DNA of 64,000 nucleotides from Euglena gracilis (taxonomy: Eukaryota > Euglenida > Euglenophyceae > Euglenales): assembly GCA_039621445.1 (NCBI GenBank), contig CP154955.1, positions 33,029,417-33,093,416 on the forward strand, read 5' to 3'. The translations under genes were made by a program, and so were the position numbers. Below the pieces are notes generated by a model. That model was given only the letters and a program-made list of their open reading frames with translations, ran no database searches and was not told the DNA's origin. Shown here one piece after another: positions 1-11,300 of this stretch (positions are counted from its first letter, which is position 1; each line of letters opens with the position of its first letter).

Positions 1-184
1 GTCTAAAAAAATTGAAGCAATCAAACAAAAAGAAAATCAAAACTTTGCACATTTACTGGGCGTTTTGGGATGTATGGGCCACACATATGATGGGCAGGTA
101 AGAGCAGAAACCCACACAAAAAAAAAGCAGAACCCTCAGATGGAGGTGGCCAGCAGGAACCGTCTACTCCACATCATGACCTCC

Positions 185-2957
185 CCATCGAACACCTTCC
201 CTGGTCTGCCGGGGGGTGGCCCAGCTCCCTCAGCCGCCGCCGCAGGCCGACCAAGCGGGCCGCCAGCTGCAGGGCCGGCTGCACCACCAGCAGGTACAGC
301 AGCCGCTTCGCCTTCTCCACAAACATCGCGGATGGGGTGCCGTCCCGCCACCGTTGGGTGCCGAGCGCCGGGCGACCCACCGACTGCGGAGCCTCGTGCG
401 TTTGGGCAAGCTGATTTGTCGGGTGAAACCTCGAAATTTCGTGAAACTTCGGTACAACTCCACACTGAGCACCCCTCCCCGTCACTCAGCATTGTTCAGC
501 CCACAGCCAACCTCAAAATGCCATGAGGGGGGTGGGATGACTGTGTTCCGCCGCTTCGGCGCGCGCGCCTGCGGACTGTGCTTGGCTCAGGACCGCTCCT
601 CCTATCCTATCTCCTTGCATGCCTTCACATCAAATTCAACAATTCAATCCTGGGGGAGGCAAATGCACATCAGCATTTGCACGGCAGTGGCCATCTGAGA
701 GACAGCGCAGGGAAAGATGGAGACGAAACCTGAGAGGGCGGCCCCCAGCCCAGCGGCTGATGGTGGCGACAGAGGAGCCCTGGCGGAACACCAGGATGCG
801 GTCCGACCACGGCGGCATGTGCTCCCGCAGTCGCGGGTGCCGCCCGAGGAAGCGGCCGAGCACCCGGCCGTCGTAGCAGTCTGCCCCACGGCCCCACTTG
901 CATGCCAGACCCGCCAGACCACATTGCAGAAGGTTGACAACAGCACAGAGAAATGACTGAACTGTTGTTTGGATCCCAATGGCACCTACAGCACCGAGCC
1001 TGGGATGGTGTTTTCTCTGGCAGGGTAAAGACAAAAGACTTGGAACTTGTTACTTTCAAAGAAGGGCTTCATCAGGCTCAGCACCAAACGATCTTCATTT
1101 TGCTCTCGCATTGGCGCCATTCAAGTGGAGCAGCAGCTCCAGTCAACTGTAACAGGGAGGCCGAACATAAAGCTCTCTGTTGCTGGCGAGCACCCACGCA
1201 GTGTACACAAATCAGGAACAAAGGCTTTCAAAGGCTTGTGATTTGGTGCTTCAACTATGGCTCTTTTGTGTAGACAGACAAGAGTGGGCGTGGAAAAAGA
1301 AACTCGGGAAGAGATCATTAGTGAATGATAGATCTTGTCGTGTGAAAGAGTGGGTCATTGATATGTATGATACACCCACGAGCCGGCTAGACAAAAATTC
1401 ACCCATACTTGGTGCCATTGCAGTATTGTCGCCGTATGAAACAACGGCTGGCCTTGCAGCCTGTGGGATGTGAGATGCTCGGCTGCGGCGATCTCCCACT
1501 CCCCGCGGCTCACAGCGCAGTAGTCGGCCGCCCGGAGGACCTGGCAGAACTGCTCCACAAACTGGGTCTGAATCTCCTCCAGCTCCGCGCCGCGCCCGTC
1601 CTGCCGCATCAGGCGGCAGATATTGCTGGCCAACAAAGGGGCGGTAGTGCACCAGCCAGGGTACCCGCCCGCCTGGAGGTGATGGGAGTTTGGGATCATG
1701 GGACCCATTTCTCCTTGTTTCTGGAGTGTATGTGTTGCATTGTCCACCTCGTCGAGTAAGCTATTTGTCTGGCAGCTCCTGCCGCCGACCCGCCAAAAAA
1801 ATTATGACTCGTTGCCAAGCAGAAAGTCGTGGCTGGACACGCACTCCTCCGTGTCTCACAAACCACAACGTGACAGACAAGAGGGACAGTTTGGGGGAGT
1901 ACACTGCCCTTTCATGGAAGGGGTTCGCTGGTAATGACCAAGAGTGCCATCCAAACCAGATGTGATTCATGAGACGAGAGTGCTGGCGGACATGGGGGAC
2001 CAACCAAACCTGGGATAACCCTTTTGGTATTGAGCAGAGGGTGAAGGCAATGGTGCTCACCAATGCGGAGTCGCAACAATACCTGCTCTGCTGTCGAATG
2101 CGCTGCGTACGGCAAAGAACTCCAATCTGATAAAACTAATTGACATTTCCAGGTACACATGCCTGTCAGCACAAACAACACATGCACACATATCGCATAT
2201 GAGATTGGAAATGTCCTGACACATCAAAACGTACATCAAGTTGATGAGTGGCAGGGCAGGAGTAGTCCGTCATCGTGGTCGGCTGAGGGGGATAGGGGTG
2301 GCGCATGGAGGTCCTGCCCGGCTGCCCGGCCACCGATGGGGAGCAGAGGCGGTACGCGTGGCTCACCCCGTTGGCCAGGGTGGTGGCCTCGAAGCGGAGG
2401 ATCATCGCCCCCAAGCACCCCACAGCCTGGGCTGGGACACAACAAACAACCCGGGGAAAGCAAGGGTGGGGGCGGAGGTGCTTGGCCCCCACCACCTGCG
2501 CGAAGCTCTGCAGCGCCTGCTTCTCCTGCGGCGTGTCGAACTTTGGGGACGGGGGACTGTTGGAAGGGCCCCCCAACTCCCCGGGTGGTGGTCCTTGGAG
2601 GGGAGGGGACCTCTCGCCTGGGGCCGCCCTGCCAAGGACAACAAGGTGGGAGGTGTTGAGCCAAAGGCACATCCAAGCACCACAACACGCAGGGGAATTT
2701 GGTAGCATTTGGACTAACCTGCACATTTCCGGGCGAAACTGTCGAAACTGTCCCACGGCGGGAAGAACTTTTGCCGGACAGGGGGGTCCAAAAGCGCCAC
2801 ACCCAGTCCCAAGGGGAAAGGTCAAAGATAAAACAGCCGCCCATTCGACAGACACAGGTCGAGGACCTCCGTGACGGAGCAGTCGATGCCGTGGCCCGGC
2901 GGCATTTGGATAACCCCCTGGCCCTTGTTGAGGTCATGGCCCGTCGGAGGGACAGGG
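185..2957 (-). CDS. multi-exon gene, possible TMEM143/DUF3754-like membrane protein
   Basis: Read on the minus strand, GC-rich exon islands give one coherent protein. Approximate exons: 2957-2815 (GHDLNKGQGVIQMPPGHG, then an SVTEVLDLCLSNG segment), 2790-2720 (KFFPPWDSFDSFARKC, donor CAG/GTTAGT), 2546-2502 (FDTPQEKQALQSFAQ), 2436-about 2330 (LGAMILRFEATTLANGVSHA), 1660-about 1475 (QTQFVEQFCQVLRAADYCAV), 899-736 (MPPWSDRILVFRQGSSVATI, donor CAG/GTTTCG) and about 385-190 (FVEKAKRLLYLLVVQPALQL). The order is a helix ending in a 'LRAADYCAVSRGEWEIA' box, then a 'PPWSDRILVFRQG' box, then a basic/hydrophobic helix. This recalls TMEM143/DUF3754 proteins of mitochondria and plastids, but that is a memory-based resemblance and is weak. 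The 5' end runs toward the assembly gap at 2972, so the start is not visible. The 3' end may continue beyond base 1. Confidence 0.4.
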
Positions 2958-2971
2958 GGGGGGGTACACAC

Positions 2972-2984
2972 NNNNNNNNNNNNN
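2972..2984. other. assembly gap (13 N)
   Basis: Thirteen N bases. The gap separates the 5' end of the minus-strand gene at 185-2957 from the first visible exon of the plus-strand gene. The shared promoter region of this head-to-head pair, if there is one, is therefore missing or compressed. Confidence 0.99.
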
Positions 2985-5900
2985 AAGGAAAAAAAAAGAA
3001 GAACGCGCCCGGTGGAGCCCATTGCGACGTGGGCGGGCGGGAGACCGGAGGACTGGTTCCTGCCGGGTGAGCAGCGCATCGAGCTCAACAAGGTGCGCTT
3101 CGACCTGAGCTGCAGAGAGGGCCAGGTGCGGTCATTGGTGACCGAAGATGTGGACCGTGTCTACGACGCCATGCGCACCAACCCACCCACTACCGTACAA
3201 AGAATCGTGGTGTGGGCGGCGGACACAATCGGTATGTGTTTGCGCACGTGCGCATTCATTGTGTTGTGTATTCTGTTGCATGGAGAATTTATGGATGGAT
3301 GTGCATTGAGTGACTGAAGGAATGCGCACCCGCGCAAACGTGCACTGCTTTCGGCATTCATACCAGGATTGCAGTTTCCTTCCCCCCCACTCCCTGCCTC
3401 ACGCGTCTCGTCACAGAGCGGGAGTACGTGGTGGTGGGCGGCCAACACATGGCCGCGGCGCTGAAGAAGATGGCGGAGGACTTCCTGAAGGAGAGGCGGG
3501 AGGTCCCAGAGCAGTACCGGTGGGTACTGGCGCGGGTGCTGAAGCACAGCACCCCGGTGGCGATGCGGCAGCTGGCCGGCGGCGACAACCAGGCGCAGCA
3601 GATGCAGGTCCACGGCCTCCCCCTCAGCAGCTTCGCGGCGCTGCTGCTGGGCGACGACGTGAAGGCGGAGGCCAACCCGAAGGTGAGGTTGGCGGTGGCG
3701 CTGCGGAAGGCGGGGTACGACAGGACCCAGAAGACGGTGTGGCTTGTGTCTGTATGGGATGTACTGGATGATGATGCAATGTGGGTGGTCAGGGTTTGGG
3801 AGATGGCATGCAGCATTGTGTGGCATCATATGATTGCGCACATGCGCATTCTTCTCTTATAAGAGAAGAATGCGCATGTGCGCATTTTGGTCCGTTCAAT
3901 GGAATGTGCATATACTGGTCTCCCACCTCCCACACTCAGGACACGGCCACCAAGGCGTACGGCCCGCTGCAGCGCTGGGTGGAGCAGCTGGGGCAGCATG
4001 CCATCGAGGCGCTGCGGAAGCTGGAGGTGGCGAAGAAGGGGCTGACGGTGTCGGCGCTGCGGTCCCTGAGGATGCTGATGACGCCGGAGGCGCGGGCGGC
4101 GGTGGTGCCGGCGCTGCTGGGGGAGCGGCCCAAGCTGCAGGACTTCGAGAAGGCGGTGAGCGACGCCTGCCTGGAGATGTGGATCAACTTCCACTGGACG
4201 GAGGCCAACCGCTTCATCCACGCGGACGTTGGTGTGTTCTGTTTGTGTCGCCCACCCACGTTTGCATTTCGTGCCATTTGACCGTGATGGATGCAGCATG
4301 TGCTATGGGCATTGATGGCTGGGTGTGGGGTGCACTGCATAGTATGCTTCGATTGCGCTCCTGCGCATTCTTCCCACCACTCCCATGCCCTTTTCCTCAC
4401 AGTGGAGGACTGGGCCGCCAGGCGGAGGTTCAAGGAGGCCGTCGCACTCCGCAACCTGGTCGTGCGGCTCGGGCGCTGGGAGTGGCGGGAGGACGCGCCG
4501 TGCCCCCCCCTTCACGGCGTTGGCGACCGCCAAGGTCTGGACGTCGGTGAAGTTCGAAGCGCTGCGGGAGAGCCTGGCCGCCCCCCGCCCGAAGCCCAAG
4601 GTGGTGGTGACGGAGGACCCGGCGCACCTGGCGTGCGTGGACTACGCGCGGGAGGTCCAGGGGCAGCAGAAGACGCTGGCGAGGGTCTTTTGCTATTCGG
4701 CGGCGTCGGAGGCGGGGGTGCCGATGCAGGCTGAGCAGGCTCGGGTGCGGATGGTGGTTGTGCAGGCTGAGCGAGGGGTGGCGATCGCGCCGCAGGTGTA
4801 CGCCGTGGCGGATGACGTCCCCGTGGTGGTGTTCGGGACGCCGGCGCAGGCGCTGGCCACGGTGGAGCACATCCACAGGAGGGTGGCCACCAAGCATCGT
4901 ATCGATGTAGACTGCTGGGTGAGGACCGAGGTGGTGGAGTTCGGGGCGCAGCGCCACCGGCCGGTGAAGTTCTCCCTCCACGTCCTCCTCCACGACACGG
5001 AGCTGGACAGGCTCAAGGTCTGTGCAACCCCTCCCTGAGGCTCTGAGTCAATTGCAGTGCATAAACGATGTGTCCCTGGATGCATATTCCGTCAGAAGAG
5101 TGCTTGGGTGTGGTCCTGGCAATGAATTCGCACTTGCGCAATCCTCCCTTCATGGGATGATTGCGCATGTGCGCATTCTTATTTGCGTTTATAAGATGTT
5201 GCATTCCATGTGTCTGTTGGCATTCCATACACAGTACTGAATGCGCACCTGCGCAATGCCCACCCCCTTTGCCCACCCCCTGCTCAGGTCCCGCCCGTCA
5301 TCCTCTGGGACCGGGAGTCCAACGGCTCCACCGAGGCGCTGCACTGGGCCGTGGTGGACTACCTGTGGCGCCGCGCTGTCCGGCGCCCGGTGGAGGCCGA
5401 CAGCTTCCTCCTCCTCCAGCTTCCCTCGGCGGTGCGGGTGGGCCACCTCCTGAACTGGACGCCGGACCCCCCGCACATGGTGGCGGTGCTGACGGGGAAG
5501 GAGAAGGTGCAGCCGGTGGAGTACACCGAGCACATCCGGCACGCGGTGCAGGAGGTGCGCGGTGGACAACACCGGGCTGTGGAAGCAGCTGCAGGAGGCG
5601 GTGGAGAAGTCCGAGCCGCTGTGGACGGTGGTGGAGTCCGAGGTGCTGAAGCAGCTGCTGGAGGTGAAGGCGACCGAGGCCCAGGCCCGGAAGGAGGCGG
5701 TCCAGCGACGGGAAGAAGAAGAAGGAGCGGGCGGCCAAGCGGGCCGCACAGCGGGGGAAGGCCAAGGCCAAGCCCAAGGCCCGGCCCAAGCCCAGCACCT
5801 CCCAGGGGGTGCCCGAGTCCCTGCTGCGGACGGCCCGGATCTACGAGCGGCGGATCCGGAGGAACATCGCCCGGGACGAGGGGCGGCCCCCACCGGTGTT

Positions 5901-6708
5901 CACGTCGGATGAGGAGGAGGAGGATGAAGAGGCTGAGGAAGAGGAGGGTGATGATGAGGAGGGCCAGGTGGCCAGTGGACGGTCGTCGCCGCTGTCGTCG
6001 CACCCCAGCTATGCAGAGGGGGAGGAGGCCGAGGAGGAGGGAGAACCCGAGGCCCCGGAGGAAGGACCAGAGGAAGCCTCCGCGCAGGTGGTGGAGGCCG
6101 AGGGTGGCGAAGAGGGGGAGGAGGAGGGGCAGCAGGCTGCGGTGGTGGAGCCAGAGACCGTGGTGGAGTCCGAGGAAGAGGAAGGCAGAAGGGGGAGGGA
6201 AGAGCGGCGAAGGCAGCCCGTGGTCCCGGTGCCCCCGGTGGAGGAGGTGGAGGCCCCAGAGCCCACTCCCCCCCCCCCCGCCCAGCGCCGAAGCAGCCCA
6301 GCGGCCGCCCACCCCGCGGCATGGGCCGCCCCCCCGCGGGCAAGACCCTCCCCCCACCCGGCGACCCTCACCCCCAAGGCAGAAGAGGAGGGGTACCCAG
6401 GAGGAGGAGCCGGAGGCGACGCCGCCCCCCAAGCGGAGGACTTCACTGCTGTCCAGCCCCAGCCCCAGCCCCGGCCGCCCCGAGGAGCCGCCCGGCCCCA
6501 ACGTCCCCAGCAGCAGCGCCCGCGCCTCCCACTCCTCCGGCCAGCCCCCCTCCCCCAGCCCCCAGCCCCCCGCCGGTGCCCGATCCCCATCCCAGTCCCC
6601 AGCCCGCGGCCCCCAGCAGCAGCAGCCCCCGCAGCGCGGACCTCCCTGCAGGAGCGGAAGACCAAGTTCCCCCTGCTGCCCTTCCCGCCGCCGCGGAAGG
6701 AGAAGTGA
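2985..6708 (+). CDS. ParB/sulfiredoxin-like motif protein with acidic and Pro/Ser-rich tail
   Basis: Five exons join in phase: about 2985-3231, 3417-3736, 3940-4231, 4403-5017 and 5288-6708 (stop TGA 6706-6708). The first two read FDLSCREGQVRSLVTEDVDR, an RIVVWAADTI strand, then EREYVVVGGQHMAAALKKM. A strand followed by 'VV-GQH-AAALK' is the hallmark of ParB-N/DndB/sulfiredoxin-fold domains (VVDGQHRLAAL in bacteria). The middle (exons 3-4) is helical and unrecognised. The tail has a Lys/Arg block (KKKKERAAKRAAQRGKAKAK), a long Glu/Asp tract from about 5910 to 6200, then Pro/Ser repeats and a FPLLPFPPPRKEK terminus. Frame slips are needed near 4503-4510 (C run), 5557, 5715 and 6268-6280 (C run). 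These are probably sequence errors, but decay cannot be excluded. Function is unknown; a nuclear, nucleic-acid-associated role is only inferred. The 5' end lies in or before the gap. Confidence 0.55.
3835..3884. repeat. perfect 50-bp palindrome in intron 2 of the ParB-like gene
   Basis: Bases 3835-3859 are the exact reverse complement of 3860-3884, with no spacer. The outer part of each arm is the motif TGCGCACATGCGCATTC. The centre is CTTCTCTTATAAGAGAAG. It lies between exons 2 and 3, so it would form a perfect hairpin in the pre-mRNA. Confidence 0.95.
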
Positions 6709-8347
6709 GACAACAGGGGGGTGCACTCCCCCTTCAGACTCCTCAGCCCAGTGCAACATTGCGCATGCGCGCATTCTTCTGCTCACAGTGTGCTGATTGC
6801 GCACATGCGCATTGTTTTCCCATGCACACCCCTCTCTTCCCCAGAGACAATCCCCTCCCATTCTGCCAACCCCTCTCGCGTACACAGTCGACATACATAG
6901 CAGCTGGGGGTTGCATACACTGCACACAGTGTCCGGGCCAAAAGAATGCGCACATGCGAATTCATCCCCTCTCCTGAATCATGCATGCCTTTTTAATTTG
7001 GATTACCATGCGGTACACGCACACCGGCTAGTAGCACACACGCCAAGCGTACACTTAGGAGGCTCGCTGGACCAGGGTGGCACACCCGAGGCCACTCGGG
7101 GGTTCACCCCTGGGAGGTGGGTCAGGTGCGGGCACACCCCTCCCTCTCCCCCACGGGAGAGATACAAGGCCAGGGGGAGTGCACCTACCAGCGCGTCCAG
7201 CGCTGCGCCGGGGCCGGCAGCGGCGGGGCGTCGGGCGGCGCAGGCGCGCGGTGTGGCCAGAGGAGACGCAGTGTGTCTGCCAGGCACGGCGTGCCTCGGT
7301 GAACCCCTGTGGGCCATGGGACCCTGTCACACCCCCTCTGTCAACCCTATACCCCCGGCGAAGCATACCCACGCCGCTCCAACCATGTGTCGGACCGCCC
7401 CCCCCCCCACCCCTGCACACCCCCCCCCCTATACCCCTGCACTCCCCCTCCCCTCTCCCCCTATATCGGACCAAGGACCAAAGGACAGCGAGGGAAGGTA
7501 AGGGATGGGACCGGCAAGGGAGGGAAGGGTGTCTCCAGCCAAAGGCCCATGCTTTGTCTTCAAATCAAAATAAAGCTGGGGTGGGGGGAGGGGGGTGAAT
7601 GCGCACCTGCGCAATACCGAGGCCACCGGGGAATGGGGGGAGCCGGCGGGTGCCATGCCTTCATCGGACGAGGGTGCCGCCCCGAAAAACAGCGTTTCGT
7701 GTCGCATCGCCTTCGCTTGACGAGGTGTTTCCCCCGGCCGGCGGAGGTCAAAAACTGGTCTGCTCAGAGCCAAAAAAGTCGGATTCCTCAAAAAAATCCT
7801 CGCGTGCCGGAAGTCGTGGTACACCTTTGCCCTTGATCTCCTCGGCTTGTCGAGTCGGCCGCCCCGTCGGGTGGTGGCAACTCACTTGGTCAAAAAAGAA
7901 TGCGCGGGTGCGCAAACTTAGGCAAAAAGTGAAAAGTGCATTCCCGGCCGTCTAAGCTATTTCCAGACTGCAATCCCGTTGAAGACACCGGCTGAGAAGG
8001 GACCCGGAGACAAAATGACAGGGATCGCGCACCCCGGGAAACATGGGTGGGAGATCGCGCGTGGAATTGCAACCACACCGGTGATGAGGACGGCTGATTT
8101 TTGGCAGGTTGGTGTGCTCGGCTGTGGCTGTTTGCATTAATTCCAATTCCCAGCAAACTGCATTTCCTTGGCAGCAGTTGCGCCAAAAACGGTTGGGAAT
8201 GCACAACCGGTTGTGGCCACGACGCAACCTGCCTCCAACGTTTTCCTGCTGCCACAAGACATTCCTCCTCCAACGGCCCTGCTCTGGCAGTGTGTGCACT
8301 GGGGAACACTGCGGCACGCATGGTGCATGGCAGGGGCGGCCTCCAGC
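6709..8347. other. convergent intergenic region with candidate poly(A) signal
   Basis: This is the 3'-3' interval between the plus-strand ParB-like gene and the minus-strand exonuclease gene. An AATAAA at 7569-7574 could serve the plus-strand transcript. Copies of the TGCGCANNTGCGCA motif occur near 6757, 6790, 6945, 7598 and 7901. A C-rich stretch lies at about 7400-7460. No convincing exon was seen. Confidence 0.5.
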
Positions 8348-11300
8348 GCTCACACGGGAGCCGCTGTGGGGGGAGGCAGGCCGGTGCCGGGCGCTGTGGC
8401 GGGGGAGTCCCCGGGAGCGGCCCGGTCCACAGCAGGTTCCAGGGAGGGCGTGCTGGTCCGGGACGGTCCCCACCCCAGCCCGTCCACCGCCCTCCCGGCC
8501 GCCGCGCCTCGGCCCTCTCCAGTCCACCCCTCGCCGTCCGCGTCCTCGTCCTCCTCCCCCCATTCTTCATCGTCCTCTCCATCCCCCTCCTGCTCCTCCT
8601 CCACAGGCTTCTTTTTAAAATCCTTTGGGGGGGCAATCCCCCCACAGCCACCCACCCGGGTCGGCGTGGGGGGTTTGGTGCGAAAAATCCCCTGTGGGGT
8701 GTGGCCCCATTTTGGAGCTTGGGCTCTTTCGGGAATACCTCAAACAATCATGGCCAGTTTCGTCCCCCCAGGACCCTGTTCTGGGGGGTCCTGGGGGTCA
8801 TCAGTGAACAGTACTCAATACAAAACCCCCAGAAGCAGTCCTACAAACAAGTATACACTCCCACATATAATGATGTTATTTTTAAGACTGGGCGGTCCGG
8901 GGGTGGAACCCCCCCTGGTGGCCAGCGCCGAAGGCACCCAGAACTTCATGGCAAGTGAGTCCTTGGGGGGGGGGGGCTTGGGGAGGTCCTGGGGGTGCCT
9001 GGGGGCTGGGGGGGGGGGAAACTGGCCATGAAACACCTCAAACAAAACCCCCTCAGATGGCGTATTTCCCCACCATATTTGGTGTTTTCTGCAGCAAACT
9101 CTTTTGGTTCCACGTGCATGGGGGGGGTTGGCTCAGCCCCGGGGGGGGGGGGGGTTCTTCTTCTTCTGACATAAAAAGAAACCTGCACCTCACCCTCCGG
9201 CTCCTCCTTTTCATCGTCGCTGTCCTCCCGCTCCCGCAGCTCCGCCGCCACAAAGCCAGCGGGCAGCGCCACGCCGAGGGTGTCTGCCTTTGCCCACACG
9301 CTGCCATCCTGTGGCGGCATGCCCCTGCCTGGCGCATAAGCGCATCACAATAATATGCACACACGCGCGCGCGCACACGCACACGCACACGCACACGCAC
9401 ACGCACACACACACACACACACCAACCCACATCTACATACTACATGCACACACACACACAGCACACCACACAAAATAACAAACACACATAACACCCCCCA
9501 TTTATAACGACCCGTCGTTATCCGACTTTTGAGTTGGTGGAGAATCCAAAGGGGGTCGTTATAAATGGGGGGTCGTTAATGGGGGGTCGTTATAAATGGG
9601 GGGGGTTACCCAAGTCGGGGTATTGAGACCTTGTGTCTGAAGTTTTCTGCGTCCCTTACAGCCATGTGTCCTCTCCCCACACTCCCCGCACCCTCTAAGC
9701 AGCGGTCTATCCGCTCGCACTTCAAATAACCCGTCCGAGCACGAACGCTCGTGTGTCTTTCCGCGCTTTGCTTGCAGCTTCCCGACATGGGCGTTATATT
9801 TCTCAAACTGGTGGAATTCTCCGAATGGGTCGCTATAAATGGGGGGGGTCGTTATCAGAGGGGGGTCGTTCTAAATGGGGGGGTTTACAGCAAACAGAAA
9901 CACACGCACACACACAGAGAGAGAGAGAGAGTGAGAAAGATGCACAGGCAGGCAGAAAGAGAAAGAGACACAGGCAGGCAGGCAGACAGACAAAAAGACA
10001 CCTCTGTCTGGTCATGTATGCAGTGTGTGCACTGCACATACCTGACAACAAAAGCATTTCAAATGCGCCTGCGCTTGGGCGAGGTGGGGATGTCATGGAC
10101 CACGGGGGCAGAGGGATGGGCAGCAAATAAAACTTGTCCGAGACGTGCTGCACTTTGCCGAGCCGGCCGAATGCTGCGCCTGTGAGGACGGTCAAGCAGC
10201 GGGTTGGGGGAAGACCAGCAACCTCCACCTGAGGTCAGTGTGGACTCGTTTTTCACTGCCGATTGGAGCGTGGCAGAGCTTCCAAGTCAGGTGACAGGAT
10301 CCCTGCGGGGGGGGGGGGTAGGTTGACAAGGATGAGAAAGAAAGAGAATGGTGAAACCACCCTATTTGACGCTTTACACCATGCAGTAGGACAGCTGAAC
10401 GTTGGGATTTTGAAGATGTTTTGCGGGAGAGAGCCCTCCACCCTCTTCCCTGCAACTCCTCATCGAAAGCGTCCGCCCGCAGACCCGTCGCTGCGTCGCC
10501 AGCTGCGGCGCGCGGAGGCACACCGGCGGCGGCCACGACCTGCACCCACTCCACCGGGCCCTCGGGGGCCGCCGGCAAAAGCAGCGGTACGATGGGCCGG
10601 CGGCACTGCCGGCACTCCTCCATGGCGCCGAAGTTGTGGTTGGGGCGCGGCCGCTGTTGGGTTCCCTCGTGGGTGCCAGGGTTTTTTTTTCAAGACGGGG
10701 GGAGGGGGAGGGGGGTCCCCCCCCCACCCACCCACCCCCTGGGGGGGGGTCCCAGGGAACCCACAAAAAATGGCCAAAAAAAATTGCAAAAAGTGCTAAA
10801 AATAGCACTTTTTTCGGCGCCAAAAAGTATATCCCACCCCCCTCCAGGAGACCCCCCGGGGGGAGGGGGATCGGCCGGACCCCCCCAACCAAACCCACCC
10901 CCTCCCCCCCGGGGGTACACGACTAAAAAAAAATACCCCTGGTGGGAGCTGTGGTGGCCAAGGACCAGGTTCGACTTGTCAAAACCCCCGATGACGACCA
11001 TGCAAATAAAACAACAGTGAGTCTCTCGCCAACCAGCCAAGCAACACACAGCCCCTTGCACCTGGATAAGCGAGAGACGGCTGGGGTTTCGGTCCATTGT
11101 TTGGGCGAAAAAGCGTGCGTTTGGTCAACAGATGGCCTGGCAATGTTGCGACTTTTGCTCGGATTGGTGCTCACATCACCGTCAGCCAGACTGTGAAGAA
11201 AAAAAATCTGTCTGTGCGGGGAAAAAAGCCTACAAGATTGCACATGCCCAACCTGTCCAACCTGTAAATATCAACAAAAAAAACAGACCCAGGAACTTAT

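Noticed and set aside
5359-6927. 522-residue minus-strand ORF opposite the ParB-like gene
   Set aside because: Shadow of the GC-rich acidic/Pro-rich plus-strand exon. The Leu/Gly-rich composition is what antisense of Glu/Pro codons gives.
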